Positions 45,776 through 53,582 of a stretch of DNA of 64,000 nucleotides are shown one piece after another. The stretch comes from CADEDH01 sp965263455 (GTDB taxonomy: Bacteria; Actinomycetota; Acidimicrobiia; Acidimicrobiales; SZUA-35), in NCBI GenBank assembly GCA_965263455.1, contig CBDHHN010000004.1, positions 1,612,001-1,676,000 of the forward strand. Direction: 5' to 3'. The position numbers were made by a program, and so were the translations under genes. How positions within the stretch are numbered: position 1 is the first letter of the stretch; each line of letters begins with the position of its first letter. The notes beneath the pieces were generated by a model, which saw only the letters and a program-made list of their open reading frames with translations, was not told the origin of the DNA and did no database searches.

Positions 45776-47338
45776 TCAGTCGTCGTCGGGCCGGGCCTGG
45801 ACCACCACGTCGACCCCGAGGGCGAGGCCAGCGAGACGGGCCCGGTCGCCGGCGGCGGCGATCTCGGGGCCGACGTCGGCCCCATCGGCCACCGGCTCGA
45901 TCAAGAGTCGGTCGCGCTCGCCGTCGCCCTGCTCGACCCGGGCGGTCACGCCCCGGACCAGGCCCAGGTGACGTCGGTCGAGGCCGATGGCAATCCGCAG
46001 CAACCCGGCCGACACCCGCACCAGGTACTGGTCGTCGGCGTCGAGGGCATCGAACTCGTCGTGCTCGGGCTTGGGGTGACTCTTGCGGTGATAGCGGGCG
46101 ATCAGAGCCAGCAGCTCCAACTCGTGGTCGGTGAAGCCGGTGAGCAGCTCACTGTTCCGCACGATGTAGTACGTGTGCTTGTGGTGCCCGGAGTGGGCGA
46201 CGGTGAGGCCGACGTTGTGGACCAGGGCCGCCAGCTCCAGCAGTTGGCGGGCCCGACGATCGAGGCCGTGGAGGTCGACGGTCCGGTCGAACAGCTGCAC
46301 CGCCAGGCGGGCCGCGGTCTCGGCGTGATCGGCGTCGGGGTCGAACTTGCGGGCCAGGCGGCGCACATTGGACCGGCGCAGATCCCGCAGGTGGTCGGCC
46401 CCCGCCGGGAAACGGTCGTACAGAACGCCTTCCCGCAGTGCGAACTCGCTGATCGTGACCGAGTCGAGCTCGAAGGCCCGCAGCGTCTCCTGGACCAGGA
46501 GGATGCCCCCCACGATGATGTCGGCCCGCTTCTCCTCCAGGCCGGGTACGGCCAGCGGGCGCCGGTCGGTCCCGACGGCCAGCACCGCCTCGACCACCGG
46601 GTCGAGCTGGTCGGCCGTGAAGGCGAACCCGTTGAGCTGGTGCGGCTCGCCCCCGGCCGCCTCGGCCACCATGGTGGCCACCGCCTCCATGGTGCCCGAG
46701 CTGCCGACCAGCATCTCGGGTCGGTGGCCGCCCAGTTGCCGGACGACACCGCCCAGCACGTTGCGCAGGTGCCGGCGGCAGGCCTCCACCGCCCTGGCCG
46801 GGGGCGGCTCCTCGGGGGCGAGGCCGCCGAAGAATCGTTCGGTCAACCGGATGGCACCCAACCGCAGGCTGCGGGCCTCGACCAGTTCCGGGCCCTCGCT
46901 GACGATGAACTCGGTGCTGCCACCGCCGATGTCGACCATGAGTGACCGCCGACCGGCCAGGTCGACGGCGTGGATCACGCCGTTGTGGATGAGGCGGGCC
47001 TCCTCCAGACCGGCGATCACGTCGATGCCGAGCCCCAGCTCCCGGGCCACCCGGTTGACGAAGACCTCGCGGTTCTCGGCCTCGCGCACGGCGCTGGTGG
47101 CCACGGCCGTGATCTCGGCCCCCAGGGCGGCGGCGACGTCCATCATGTGGGCCAGGGCGGCGACACCCCGGTCCATGGCGTCGTCGGTGAGGAGCTTCAT
47201 GTCGCCACCGCCCGAGCCGAGGCGGACCGACTCCTTCTCGGTGGTGACCACGTCGAATCCCCCGTCGGGTAGGGCGCGGGCCACCACCAGATGGATCGAG
47301 TTGGTGCCGATGTCGATGGCGGCGTGCAAGTCACTCAC
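45776..47338 (-). CDS. Ppx/GppA family exopolyphosphatase-like protein with HD-type C-terminus
   Basis: A 520-residue protein of the Ppx/GppA phosphatase family, which hydrolyses polyphosphate or pppGpp. The actin-like ATPase fold shows AAIDIGTNSIHLVVARALPD at residue 6, SAVREAENREVFVNRVAREL near 88, the phosphate loop SLMVDIGGGSTEFIVSEGPE near 133 and MLVGSSGTMEAVATMVAEAA near 210. The C-terminal helical domain (from about residue 310) is HD-like, with ELAALVHNVGLTVAHSGHHK and a later ALIARYHRKSHPKPEHDEFD, but the canonical H-D pair is H-N. It therefore looks like the longer, Ppx2-type or E. coli-type architecture. GTG 47338 gives the conserved start SDLHAAID. It is divergent from the PrmA-like gene by about 48 bases. 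Confidence 0.93.
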   Translation of the reverse strand: MSDLHAAIDIGTNSIHLVVARALPDGGFDVVTTEKESVRLGSGGGDMKLLTDDAMDRGVAALAHMMDVAAALGAEITAVATSAVREAENREVFVNRVARELGLGIDVIAGLEEARLIHNGVIHAVDLAGRRSLMVDIGGGSTEFIVSEGPELVEARSLRLGAIRLTERFFGGLAPEEPPPARAVEACRRHLRNVLGGVVRQLGGHRPEMLVGSSGTMEAVATMVAEAAGGEPHQLNGFAFTADQLDPVVEAVLAVGTDRRPLAVPGLEEKRADIIVGGILLVQETLRAFELDSVTISEFALREGVLYDRFPAGADHLRDLRRSNVRRLARKFDPDADHAETAARLAVQLFDRTVDLHGLDRRARQLLELAALVHNVGLTVAHSGHHKHTYYIVRNSELLTGFTDHELELLALIARYHRKSHPKPEHDEFDALDADDQYLVRVSAGLLRIAIGLDRRHLGLVRGVTARVEQGDGERDRLLIEPVADGADVGPEIAAAGDRARLAGLALGVDVVVQARPDDD

Positions 47339-47386
47339 CTCGACGTCTCGCTCGACCGCGGCCGTTCGGCCGTAGCCTCCACCGGT

Positions 47387-48223
47387 GTGGGCTGGATCAT
47401 GACCCTGGACCTCGCCATCGACGACCTCGATGTCGTCTCGTCGTTGCTGTGGGACCTCGGAACCACCGGCGTGGCCAACGTCGTCCCCGACGCGTCGCCA
47501 CCGGGTGAGACCGGGACGTCGGGCCCGCCGATCCGGCTCGTCGCCGGGTTCGAGACCGAGCCCGAGGCTAGCGCCGCCGCCCGCCGACTCCCGTCATCGC
47601 TGCTGCAGGCCCCGCCCCGGGTCGATCCCGTCGACCCGTCCGGCTGGGTCGACGGGATGCGTCGGACCACGGTCGAGGTCGGCGGCCGGACCATCGCCAT
47701 CGCCCCCGGCGGGGCCTTCGGCGACGGGGGCCATCCCACCACCCGACTGGCCCTGGAGTTGCTGGACCGCACGATGACCGGGACCGGGACCGGAACCGGC
47801 GGTGTCGGTCGGTCGGTCCCGGGACCGACCCTCGACTTCGGAGCCGGGACCGGGATCCTGGCCCTGGCCGCCCTGGCCCGGGGCGCGCCGAGCGTGACCG
47901 CCATCGAGCACGACGCCGCGGCGCGAGCGGCCCTGGCCCGGACCGTGGCCCTGAACCGGGAGCTGGTGGCCGGTCGATCCCCGATCGTGCGCCAGGCGCT
48001 CGATCCGGGCGACGGACCGTTCACGCTGGTGCTGGCCAACGTCCTGGCCCCGGTCCACCGGGCCTGGGGGGCCGAACTGGGGCGCCGCCTGGCTCCGGGG
48101 GGCCGGTTGATCGTGACCGGGTTCCTGGTCGGCCAGGAGACGGAGGTGGCGGCCGGCCACCCCGGCCGGTCGACCGTGGACCGTCTCCAGGACGATGACT
48201 GGCTCGGCCTGGTGCTGGCATGA
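47387..48223 (+). CDS. prmA: PrmA-like protein methyltransferase (ribosomal protein L11 methyltransferase family)
   Basis: A 278-residue class I SAM-dependent methyltransferase of the PrmA family. The N-terminal ferredoxin-like substrate-recognition part starts TLDLAIDDLDVVSSLLWDLG; then come RTIAIAPGGAFGDGGHPTTR near residue 105 (the family G-T-G-x-H-x-T-T loop as G-D-G-G-H-P-T-T), the SAM-binding TLDFGAGTGILALAALARGA near 146, and FTLVLANVLAPVHRAWGAEL near 205 (N-x-L/P motif). The usual DxGxGxG loop is kept. Whether L11 is the target is unproven. GTG 47387 was preferred to ATG 47399 because TAGCCT precedes it by 8 bases. Its stop overlaps the next gene (ATGA). Confidence 0.82.
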   Translation: MGWIMTLDLAIDDLDVVSSLLWDLGTTGVANVVPDASPPGETGTSGPPIRLVAGFETEPEASAAARRLPSSLLQAPPRVDPVDPSGWVDGMRRTTVEVGGRTIAIAPGGAFGDGGHPTTRLALELLDRTMTGTGTGTGGVGRSVPGPTLDFGAGTGILALAALARGAPSVTAIEHDAAARAALARTVALNRELVAGRSPIVRQALDPGDGPFTLVLANVLAPVHRAWGAELGRRLAPGGRLIVTGFLVGQETEVAAGHPGRSTVDRLQDDDWLGLVLA

Positions 48224-49092
48224 CGGATCCCGGGAGCCCGTCGCCCCCCGAGCCGGGTTCGGCCCCCGACCCCAGGGCGGACGGGACGCAGCCGTTGGTG
48301 TGGTACGCCGCCTACGGGTCGAACCTGTGGTGGCCCCGGTTCCGCACCTACCTCGAGGGTGGCCCGGTGCCCTACCGGCCAGTCCCCCGCGACCAGGCCG
48401 GGGCCCGGGATCCCTCGCCCCCGGCCGCCGACCGGGCCTGGTGGCTGCCCCACGACCTGTTCTTCGCCGGGGCCTCCCCCGGCTGGGGTGGCGGTGCGGT
48501 GGCCTTCCTCGATCCGTCGCCCACCACCGGATCGATCCCGAAGCCCGAGCCGGGCGCCGACGCCGACCCCGGGGCCCCTGTGACGACCGGGGGCGACGTC
48601 GACGAGGTGCCCGACTCGGGGACCCTGGCCCGGATCTGGCTGATCACGGCCGAGCAGTTCGAGGACGTGTTCCGTCAGGAGAACGGCCTGCGGGTCCCGG
48701 GGTCGACCCTGGCCCCGGGGTCGGGCCCCGACCGGTCGGTGGAGCCCGAACCCGAGCGTTGGGACCGGACCGGGGGCGGGCCCCTGTTCGACCTGGCCCG
48801 GATCCCGGCCGGGAGTCATCTCGACGCCGGACCCCAGTGGTACGGCCGGGTCCTCCACCTGGGTCCCGGTCCCGACGGCCACCCGGTGGCCACCTTCACC
48901 GGACCCGACCCGGGCCGCCATCGGCGGGGCCCGGCCCATCCGTCCTACGCCCGGACCGTGGCCCTGGGCCTCATGGAGACCTGGGGTCTCGACGGCGAGC
49001 AGGCCGCCGACCGGTTGGGCCGTTGTGACGGCAACCGGGGCGACCTGGACCTCCGGGCCCTGACCCGAGACCTGGCCCGCGACCCGTCCTGA
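48220..49092 (+). CDS. Gamma-glutamylcyclotransferase-like protein
   Basis: A 290-residue protein with the GGCT/AIG2-like start PLVWYAAYGSNLWWPRFRTY near residue 25 (the Y-x-x-Y-G-S-N-L phosphate-binding loop of the fold) and a downstream glutamate in TAEQFEDVFRQENG near residue 147, where this fold keeps its catalytic Glu. The rest, including SPGWGGGAVAFLDPSPTTGS and the C-terminal GLMETWGLDGEQAADRLGRC, matches a group of actinobacterial proteins sometimes misnamed histone deacetylase. Linker segments are Pro/Gly/Asp-rich. The ATG overlaps the PrmA-like stop, so the two are coupled. The true substrate is unknown. Confidence 0.76.
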   Translation: MTDPGSPSPPEPGSAPDPRADGTQPLVWYAAYGSNLWWPRFRTYLEGGPVPYRPVPRDQAGARDPSPPAADRAWWLPHDLFFAGASPGWGGGAVAFLDPSPTTGSIPKPEPGADADPGAPVTTGGDVDEVPDSGTLARIWLITAEQFEDVFRQENGLRVPGSTLAPGSGPDRSVEPEPERWDRTGGGPLFDLARIPAGSHLDAGPQWYGRVLHLGPGPDGHPVATFTGPDPGRHRRGPAHPSYARTVALGLMETWGLDGEQAADRLGRCDGNRGDLDLRALTRDLARDPS

Positions 49093-49191
49093 TCCCGGAG
49101 CCACCGCGGGGCACCGCGGCCCGATGCGGAATACTCCCCAGAGGACGGCGGCCACCCGGATCTACGGTCGGGACCGGAGAGGGGAGCAGCC

Positions 49192-49671
49192 ATGGCCGGA
49201 CCGGTCCAACCCGAGCAACGTCGATCCCCGATCGTGGCCCCGGTCGCGGTCGGTGTCCTCGTCGCCTTGATCGCCGGCGGCTCCGCCCCCTGGTGGTGGG
49301 ACCGCGTCTTCGACCCGGACCGCGGCCCGACGACGACCACCGCCGTCACGACCACTACCCCGATCCCGTCCGGGCCGACCACGGGACCCGTCACCGCCAC
49401 CACGGCGCGCCCCACGACGACGACGGCGGCCGCCCTCGACGGGTGTGTGGTGACCATCGTCAACCCACTGGTGACCATGTTCGAGCAGCCCGACGCCTTC
49501 GGCCCCCAGGTGGGGCGGCTTCCCACCGGCCAGCACCAGGTCCTCGAGTGGCGGCTGGTGCCCTTTGCCGGCTCCGACGACCGGTGGTTCCTGGTCTCGG
49601 CCGAGGGTCGGACGGGCTGGATCATGGACTCCACCATCCTGATCGACACCAAGTCGGCCGATTGCCCCTGA
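49192..49671 (+). CDS. Membrane-anchored SH3-like domain protein
   Basis: A 159-residue protein with an N-terminal TM helix (IVAPVAVGVLVALIAGGSAP, residues about 14-33), a Thr/Pro-rich linker (residues 45-80) and a C-terminal SH3b-like domain with VTIVNPLVTMFEQPDAFGPQ near residue 86, WFLVSAEGRTGWIMDSTILI near 132, and two cysteines (DGCVV, SADCP) that could close the domain. Such domains bind cell-wall peptides or act as sensors. It is preceded by GAGGGGAGCAG, a strong ribosome site, and TACGGT at about 49163. No operon partner is evident. The family name is uncertain beyond the SH3 likeness. Confidence 0.73.
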   Translation: MAGPVQPEQRRSPIVAPVAVGVLVALIAGGSAPWWWDRVFDPDRGPTTTTAVTTTTPIPSGPTTGPVTATTARPTTTTAAALDGCVVTIVNPLVTMFEQPDAFGPQVGRLPTGQHQVLEWRLVPFAGSDDRWFLVSAEGRTGWIMDSTILIDTKSADCP

Positions 49672-49730
49672 CGTCGGCGGGCCGAGGGGTCGTGGCCGGG
49701 TCGGACCTGCGAGGCCGCCGTCGCCGGGCC

Positions 49731-49736
49731 TAGGGT
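49731..49736 (+). promoter_or_regulatory. TAGGGT -10-like element for the NMO-like gene
   Basis: TAGGGT is followed by seven bases (CGGCGCC) and ATG 49744, without a ribosome site. It is another leaderless arrangement. Confidence 0.5.
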
Positions 49737-49743
49737 CGGCGCC

Positions 49744-50715
49744 ATGACCGAGCCCACGACGGCGGCCGCCGATCGCCGCTTCGACAACCGCATCACCCGC
49801 TCCCTCGGGGTCGAGATCCCGATCGTCCAGGCCCCGATGGGGTGGATCGCCCGGGCCCAGCTGGCCTCGGCCGTGTCCAACGCCGGGGGAATGGGCATCA
49901 TCGAGACCTCGTCGGGTGAACTGGACGCCATCCGGGGCGAGATCGCCAAGATGCGGGATCTCACCGACAAGCCGTTCGGGGTCAACGTGGCCCAGGCCTT
50001 CGTGCGCGACCCCGGCATCGTCGACTTCATCATCGACCAGGGTGTCCGCTTCGTCTCCACCTCGGCCGGCAATCCCATGCAGTACACGGCCCAGCTCAAG
50101 GAGGCGGGGCTGATCGTCTATCACGTGGTCCCGACCCTGCGGGGGGCGCTGAAGGCGGTCGAGGCCGGGGTCGACGGCCTGATCGTGGAGGGGGGCGAGG
50201 GTGGTGGGTTCAAGAACCCCGACCCTGTCGCCTCGATGGTCCTGCTGCCGCTGGTCCGGTCCAAGGTCGACGTGCCCATCGTGGCCGCCGGCGGGATGCT
50301 CGACGGCCGGACCATGGCCGCCGCCTTCGCCCTGGGGGCCGAGGCGGTCCAGATGGGGACCCGCATGGTGTCGGCGGCCGAGAGCCCGGTCCACGACAAC
50401 TGGAAGAAGTCGATCACGGGTGCGGCCGAGACCGACACCGTGTTCCTCAATCAGCGGCACTCCCCCGCCCTGCGGGCCCTCAAGACCGACCGGACCCTGG
50501 CCATGCAGTGGGAGGAGGACAACGTCTTCGGCCGCTTCGGCAACGCCCAGGACCTGTACTTCGGGGGCGACATGGAGGCCGCCATCGCCCTCAGCGGGCA
50601 GGTGGCGGGCCGGATCGACGAGGTCCGGCCGGTGGCCGACATCCTCGGCGATTGCGCCGAGGAGTTCTTCGCCGTCATGGATGGTCTGGCCGACACCTAC
50701 CTGGCGGCCGACTGA
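49744..50715 (+). CDS. Nitronate monooxygenase-like FMN protein (2-nitropropane dioxygenase superfamily)
   Basis: A 323-residue TIM-barrel FMN protein of the NMO/2-nitropropane dioxygenase/FabK superfamily. The N-terminal IPIVQAPMGWIARAQLASAV and SNAGGMGIIETSSGELDAIR are characteristic, as are KPFGVNVAQAF near residue 77 and VPIVAAGGMLDGRTMAAAFA near 178, then ALGAEAVQMGTRMV for FMN phosphate. However the active-site loop, usually E-A-G-G-H-x-G with catalytic His, reads LIVEGGEGGGFKNPDPVASM, with Phe in place of His. Nitronate oxidation is therefore doubtful. The gene stands alone, with a leaderless-type promoter and a hairpin downstream. Confidence 0.86.
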   Translation: MTEPTTAAADRRFDNRITRSLGVEIPIVQAPMGWIARAQLASAVSNAGGMGIIETSSGELDAIRGEIAKMRDLTDKPFGVNVAQAFVRDPGIVDFIIDQGVRFVSTSAGNPMQYTAQLKEAGLIVYHVVPTLRGALKAVEAGVDGLIVEGGEGGGFKNPDPVASMVLLPLVRSKVDVPIVAAGGMLDGRTMAAAFALGAEAVQMGTRMVSAAESPVHDNWKKSITGAAETDTVFLNQRHSPALRALKTDRTLAMQWEEDNVFGRFGNAQDLYFGGDMEAAIALSGQVAGRIDEVRPVADILGDCAEEFFAVMDGLADTYLAAD

Positions 50716-50746
50716 GGCCCGACACCCGAAACCCCAGGTCAGGAAG

Positions 50747-50782
50747 CTCGACCCGTACCAACAGGTACGCCTTTGGGTCGAG
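50747..50782 (+). terminator. Bulged hairpin between NMO-like gene and rhodanese gene
   Basis: CTCGACCC (50747-50754) pairs with GGGTCGAG (50775-50782), and inside it GTACC (50755-50759) pairs with GGTAC (50764-50768) around an AACA loop; GCCTTT bulges on the 3' side. It starts about 32 bases after the NMO-like stop and ends 40 bases before the rhodanese start, so it could terminate the former or act as a leader structure for the latter. Confidence 0.45.
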
Positions 50783-50822
50783 GCGTGACCGGTTCGGAGC
50801 CAACCGGGGCCATCATGGTGCG

Positions 50823-51692
50823 ATGACGGCAACACCTCCTGCGTACCCCCGACTCGATCCCATCGTGTCGGTCCAGTGGTTGGCCGAACAGCAGGCGTGC
50901 CGCGCCGCCGACCTCCGGGTCGTCGACGTCCGCTGGTATCTCGACGGCCGTTCGGGCCGTGAGGCCTACGAGAAGGGCCACATCCCGGGCGCCGTGTTCC
51001 TCGACCTCGACGAGGTCCTGGCCGGCCCGGCCACCCCGACCGACGGACGACACCCCCTGCCCGATCCCGGCGTGTTCGCCGCCGGTCTGGGGGCCCTCGG
51101 CATCGCCGACGACCACACCGTCGTCGCCTACGACGACCTCGGCGGCATGGTGGCCGCCCGGCTGGTGTGGATGCTGCGCGTCCTCGGTCTGCCGGCGGCC
51201 CTGCTCGACGGCGGGCTCGGCGCCTGGCCCGGCCCGTTCGACACCGGCCCGGCCGAGCCGCCCCCCGTCCCGACGGGACGAACCGTCCACCCGTGGCCGC
51301 CGTCGGCCGTGGCCTCCGCCGACGAGGTGGCGGCCGCCGTCGACGGTGGCTCGGTCGTGCTCGACGCCCGGGCTCCGGAGCGGTACCGGGGCGACGCCGA
51401 GCCGGTCGACCCCCGGGCCGGCCACGTGCCCGGGGCCCTGAACCTTCCGTTCAGCCGCAACCTCGACGAGGACGGCCGGTTTCTCCCGCTGGAGCGGTTG
51501 GCCGACCAGTACCGGGAGGCCGGGGCCGACGGCGACACCATCGTCTACTGCGGGTCGGGCGTGAGCGCCTGCCACCACACGGTGGCCATGGAGGCGGCGA
51601 CCGGGGTCCGACCCCGGCTCTACGTCGGCTCGTGGTCCCAGTGGTCGGCCGATCCCGACCGTCCCGCCGCCACCGGCCCCGACGCCGGCTGA
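50823..51692 (+). CDS. Two-domain rhodanese/3-mercaptopyruvate sulfurtransferase-like
   Basis: A 289-residue tandem rhodanese. The N-terminal domain starts IVSVQWLAEQQACRAADLRV and has VDVRWYLDGRSGREAYEKGH near residue 37, but its catalytic loop (VAYDDLGGMVAARLVWMLRV) lacks cysteine, as usual. The C-terminal domain has LDARAPERYRGDAEPVDPRA near residue 180 and the active-site cysteine in TIVYCGSGVSACHHTVAMEA near 240 (C-G-S-G-V-S). This CGSGV(T/S)A type fits 3-mercaptopyruvate sulfurtransferase. The enzyme transfers sulfur from thiosulfate or mercaptopyruvate to cyanide or thiols. It ends in an Ala/Pro-rich tail coded by part of a local direct repeat (51661-51714). Confidence 0.92.
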   Translation: MTATPPAYPRLDPIVSVQWLAEQQACRAADLRVVDVRWYLDGRSGREAYEKGHIPGAVFLDLDEVLAGPATPTDGRHPLPDPGVFAAGLGALGIADDHTVVAYDDLGGMVAARLVWMLRVLGLPAALLDGGLGAWPGPFDTGPAEPPPVPTGRTVHPWPPSAVASADEVAAAVDGGSVVLDARAPERYRGDAEPVDPRAGHVPGALNLPFSRNLDEDGRFLPLERLADQYREAGADGDTIVYCGSGVSACHHTVAMEAATGVRPRLYVGSWSQWSADPDRPAATGPDAG

Positions 51693-51714
51693 GCGTCCCG
51701 CCGCCACCGGCCCC
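51661..51714 (+). repeat. 20-bp direct repeat at the end of the rhodanese gene
   Basis: GTCCCGCCGCCACCGGCCCC occurs at 51661-51680 and again at 51695-51714, spanning the rhodanese stop codon (51690-51692). This suggests that the present C-terminus arose by a small duplication. Confidence 0.8.
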
Positions 51715-51782
51715 CGGCGCCGGACCGACGAGGACGAAGACGAGTACGAGGAGACCGGCATGCGGATCGGCGCGCCGAGGCT

Positions 51783-52376
51783 GTGAACCCGATCGATCGA
51801 GCCCGGCGGGCCCTGCGCCTGGGGTGGCGCCACCGGGGCGACATCGCCCGGGCGGTGGTGCTGCTCCCGGCGGTGAGCCGCCGACTGCGGACCCGGGGCT
51901 ACCGGGCCACCGCGGCCTGGCTCGACGGACGACGATCGGCGGACCCGGGCCCGGCCCGGCCGCCGACGCCGGGCCGGTCGGTGAACGACGTCGATCTGGC
52001 CCGCGACGTCGGTTTCGCCGTACGCCTCGTGGCCCGGCCCCTGCCCGACGCAACCTGCCTCCGGCGATCGCTGGTCCATCGACACCTGCTCCTACGACGG
52101 GGCGTGTCGGCCTCGGTCCGCTTCGGGGCCCATCCCGAATCGGAGTCCGGTTCCGGTGACGGGTTCGGCTTCCACGCCTGGGTCGAGGTCGACGGCCGGG
52201 TCGTGAGCGAGCCGCCGACGGCGGTGGCCCACTACGTGCCCCTCGACGACCTGGCCCCACCCCTCGGCAACGGGAGAACCGAGGACGAAGACGAGGACGA
52301 AGACGAAGACGAAGACGAGGACGAGGACGAGGAGGACGTCAGGGACGGACCCGATGCACCAGGCGATCGACGGTGA
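51783..52376 (+). CDS. Lasso peptide biosynthesis B2-like transglutaminase/protease (McjB C-terminal domain)
   Basis: A 197-residue protein with the McjB C-terminal/Transglut_core3 fold. The expected cysteine protease-like residues are visible: Cys in PLPDATCLRRSLVHRHLLLR near residue 95, His in GFGFHAWVEVDGRVVSEPPT near 133, and the Asp of VDG just after it. In lasso peptide clusters this domain cleaves the leader peptide. Here no precursor, RRE (B1) or lasso cyclase (C) is seen. The C-terminus ends in a long Glu/Asp run (residues about 168-185). GTG 51783 overlaps the stop of an eight-codon ORF. The gene is convergent, with a 38-bp overlap, with an NTP_transf_5-like gene. Confidence 0.8.
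   Translation: MNPIDRARRALRLGWRHRGDIARAVVLLPAVSRRLRTRGYRATAAWLDGRRSADPGPARPPTPGRSVNDVDLARDVGFAVRLVARPLPDATCLRRSLVHRHLLLRRGVSASVRFGAHPESESGSGDGFGFHAWVEVDGRVVSEPPTAVAHYVPLDDLAPPLGNGRTEDEDEDEDEDEDEDEDEEDVRDGPDAPGDRR
52281..52337 (+). repeat. GAC/GAG/GAA acidic simple-sequence tract
   Basis: A run built from GAGGAC and GACGAA hexamers encodes about 18 consecutive Glu/Asp residues at the end of the B2-like protein. A shorter version of the same tract (51727-51753) lies just upstream of that gene. Confidence 0.8.
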
Positions 52377-53424
52377 GGCGCCGCACGTAGCCCCGGTCGC
52401 GCCGGTCGGGGTCGTGCACGTCGAGCAACGAACGGGGCGGGAACATGAACCGTCGCCACTCGGCCACAGCCTCCCCGGCCCGACCGGTCAGCAGAGCCGG
52501 GATGAGCCGTTGCCGGTGGGGTCGGGAGGCGAGTCCCTCGTCCCCCTGCAACCGGCTCGCCGGCGGCCACAGCCGCTCCCAGGCCTCGACCCGCCAACGG
52601 GTGAGGGTGGGGGGCGGGGTCGGCAGGTCGAGGGGCACGATGCCGGCCACGGCGGGCAGGGTGCACCACACCGGCACGGCCAGACCGTCCCCCGCCACCA
52701 ATCGCCCGAACTCCTCCCAGTCGAGATCCGGATCGGCAGCGATCCGGCGGATCTCCTCGTAGCCGCCCAGGTAGGCGAATCGGTCCTTGTTCAGATGGAG
52801 GAGGGCGAGGGCCAGGGCCGCCGCCGGGCTCAGGACCCGCACCGTGCCCCCGTCGGGCCGACCCAACAGCTCGGACGTGGCCCACATCCGAGGTCCGACC
52901 CGGCTGGGGACCCCCAGCTTCAGCGGGTCGAGGTGGAGGTCGATGGTGACCTCGTCGAACTCGAAATGGACGTGTTGCAGCAACCGGCGGCGGGCCAGGT
53001 CGACCGCCTCCTCCGGCATCGGGTACTCGGGGGCCAACAGGGCCAGGACCTCTCCCAGGCGGCCGATGTGGTCGGGGGCCAGCCACAGGTCGAGATCGAC
53101 ACTGGGACGATGACCGGGCGTCCCGTACCACCGGAACTCGCTGGTGACCCCCTTTAGGGCCGCCACCTCGAGACCCTCCGCCGCCAGGTCATCGACGATC
53201 ACACCGAGGATGTCCCACAGCAGGGCGTGGTGGCTGCGCACATCGGCATCGGCCGCCGCCAGCCGGTAGAGCCGATCGCCCTCGATGGTTGCCCGTCGAT
53301 CCTCACGGGCGGCCAGCAGCAGTCCGCCGAGCTTGTGCTCCTGGGCCGAGCGGACCAGGCCGGGGCCCGGGGTGATCGGTCGCCCGGCCACCAGGTCGAA
53401 CAGGCCGGGGGCCGGGGCGCTCAT
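52339..53424 (-). CDS. NTP_transf_5-like putative nucleotidyltransferase
   Basis: A 361-residue protein of the nucleotidyltransferase_5 family. After an N-terminal helical region comes EVAALKGVTSEFRWYGTPGH near residue 97, then RPSVDLDLWLAPDHIGRLGE with the D-x-D metal-binding pair, and LLQHVHFEFDEVTIDLHLDP with E-x-D-L-H. These are typical of the family, whose members occur beside lasso-B2-like proteins and in polysaccharide loci. Activity and substrate are unknown. ATG 53424 is the only Met directly before the conserved helix. Its 3' end overlaps the convergent B2-like gene by 38 bases, and this repeated pairing with B2 proteins elsewhere suggests a shared process. Confidence 0.75.
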   Translation of the reverse strand: MSAPAPGLFDLVAGRPITPGPGLVRSAQEHKLGGLLLAAREDRRATIEGDRLYRLAAADADVRSHHALLWDILGVIVDDLAAEGLEVAALKGVTSEFRWYGTPGHRPSVDLDLWLAPDHIGRLGEVLALLAPEYPMPEEAVDLARRRLLQHVHFEFDEVTIDLHLDPLKLGVPSRVGPRMWATSELLGRPDGGTVRVLSPAAALALALLHLNKDRFAYLGGYEEIRRIAADPDLDWEEFGRLVAGDGLAVPVWCTLPAVAGIVPLDLPTPPPTLTRWRVEAWERLWPPASRLQGDEGLASRPHRQRLIPALLTGRAGEAVAEWRRFMFPPRSLLDVHDPDRRDRGYVRRLTVDRLVHRVRP

Positions 53425-53582
53425 GACGCCGTCCCCCGGCGGCCGACGGGCCGCGCCCCGGAGGGCGTCCCCTCGGCCTCGTGCATGGGCGATCCCCCCG
53501 GACTGTCCGCCATCGGTCCACCCGACGGTACCCGGACCGACCAACCAAACCCGTTTCGGCCCTGCAGCGTCGGTTCGGTCCG

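Noticed and set aside
51760..51786. Eight-codon ORF (MRIGAPRL) just before the B2-like gene, considered as a lasso-type precursor
   Set aside because: It is too short for a leader plus core, has no Thr/Gly leader motif and no ring-forming Asp/Glu at the proper distance. At most it is a coupling leader ORF through its GTGA overlap.
51783..53424. A complete lasso peptide cluster
   Set aside because: No precursor, RRE (PqqD-like) protein, asparagine-synthetase-like cyclase or ABC transporter is seen on either side.
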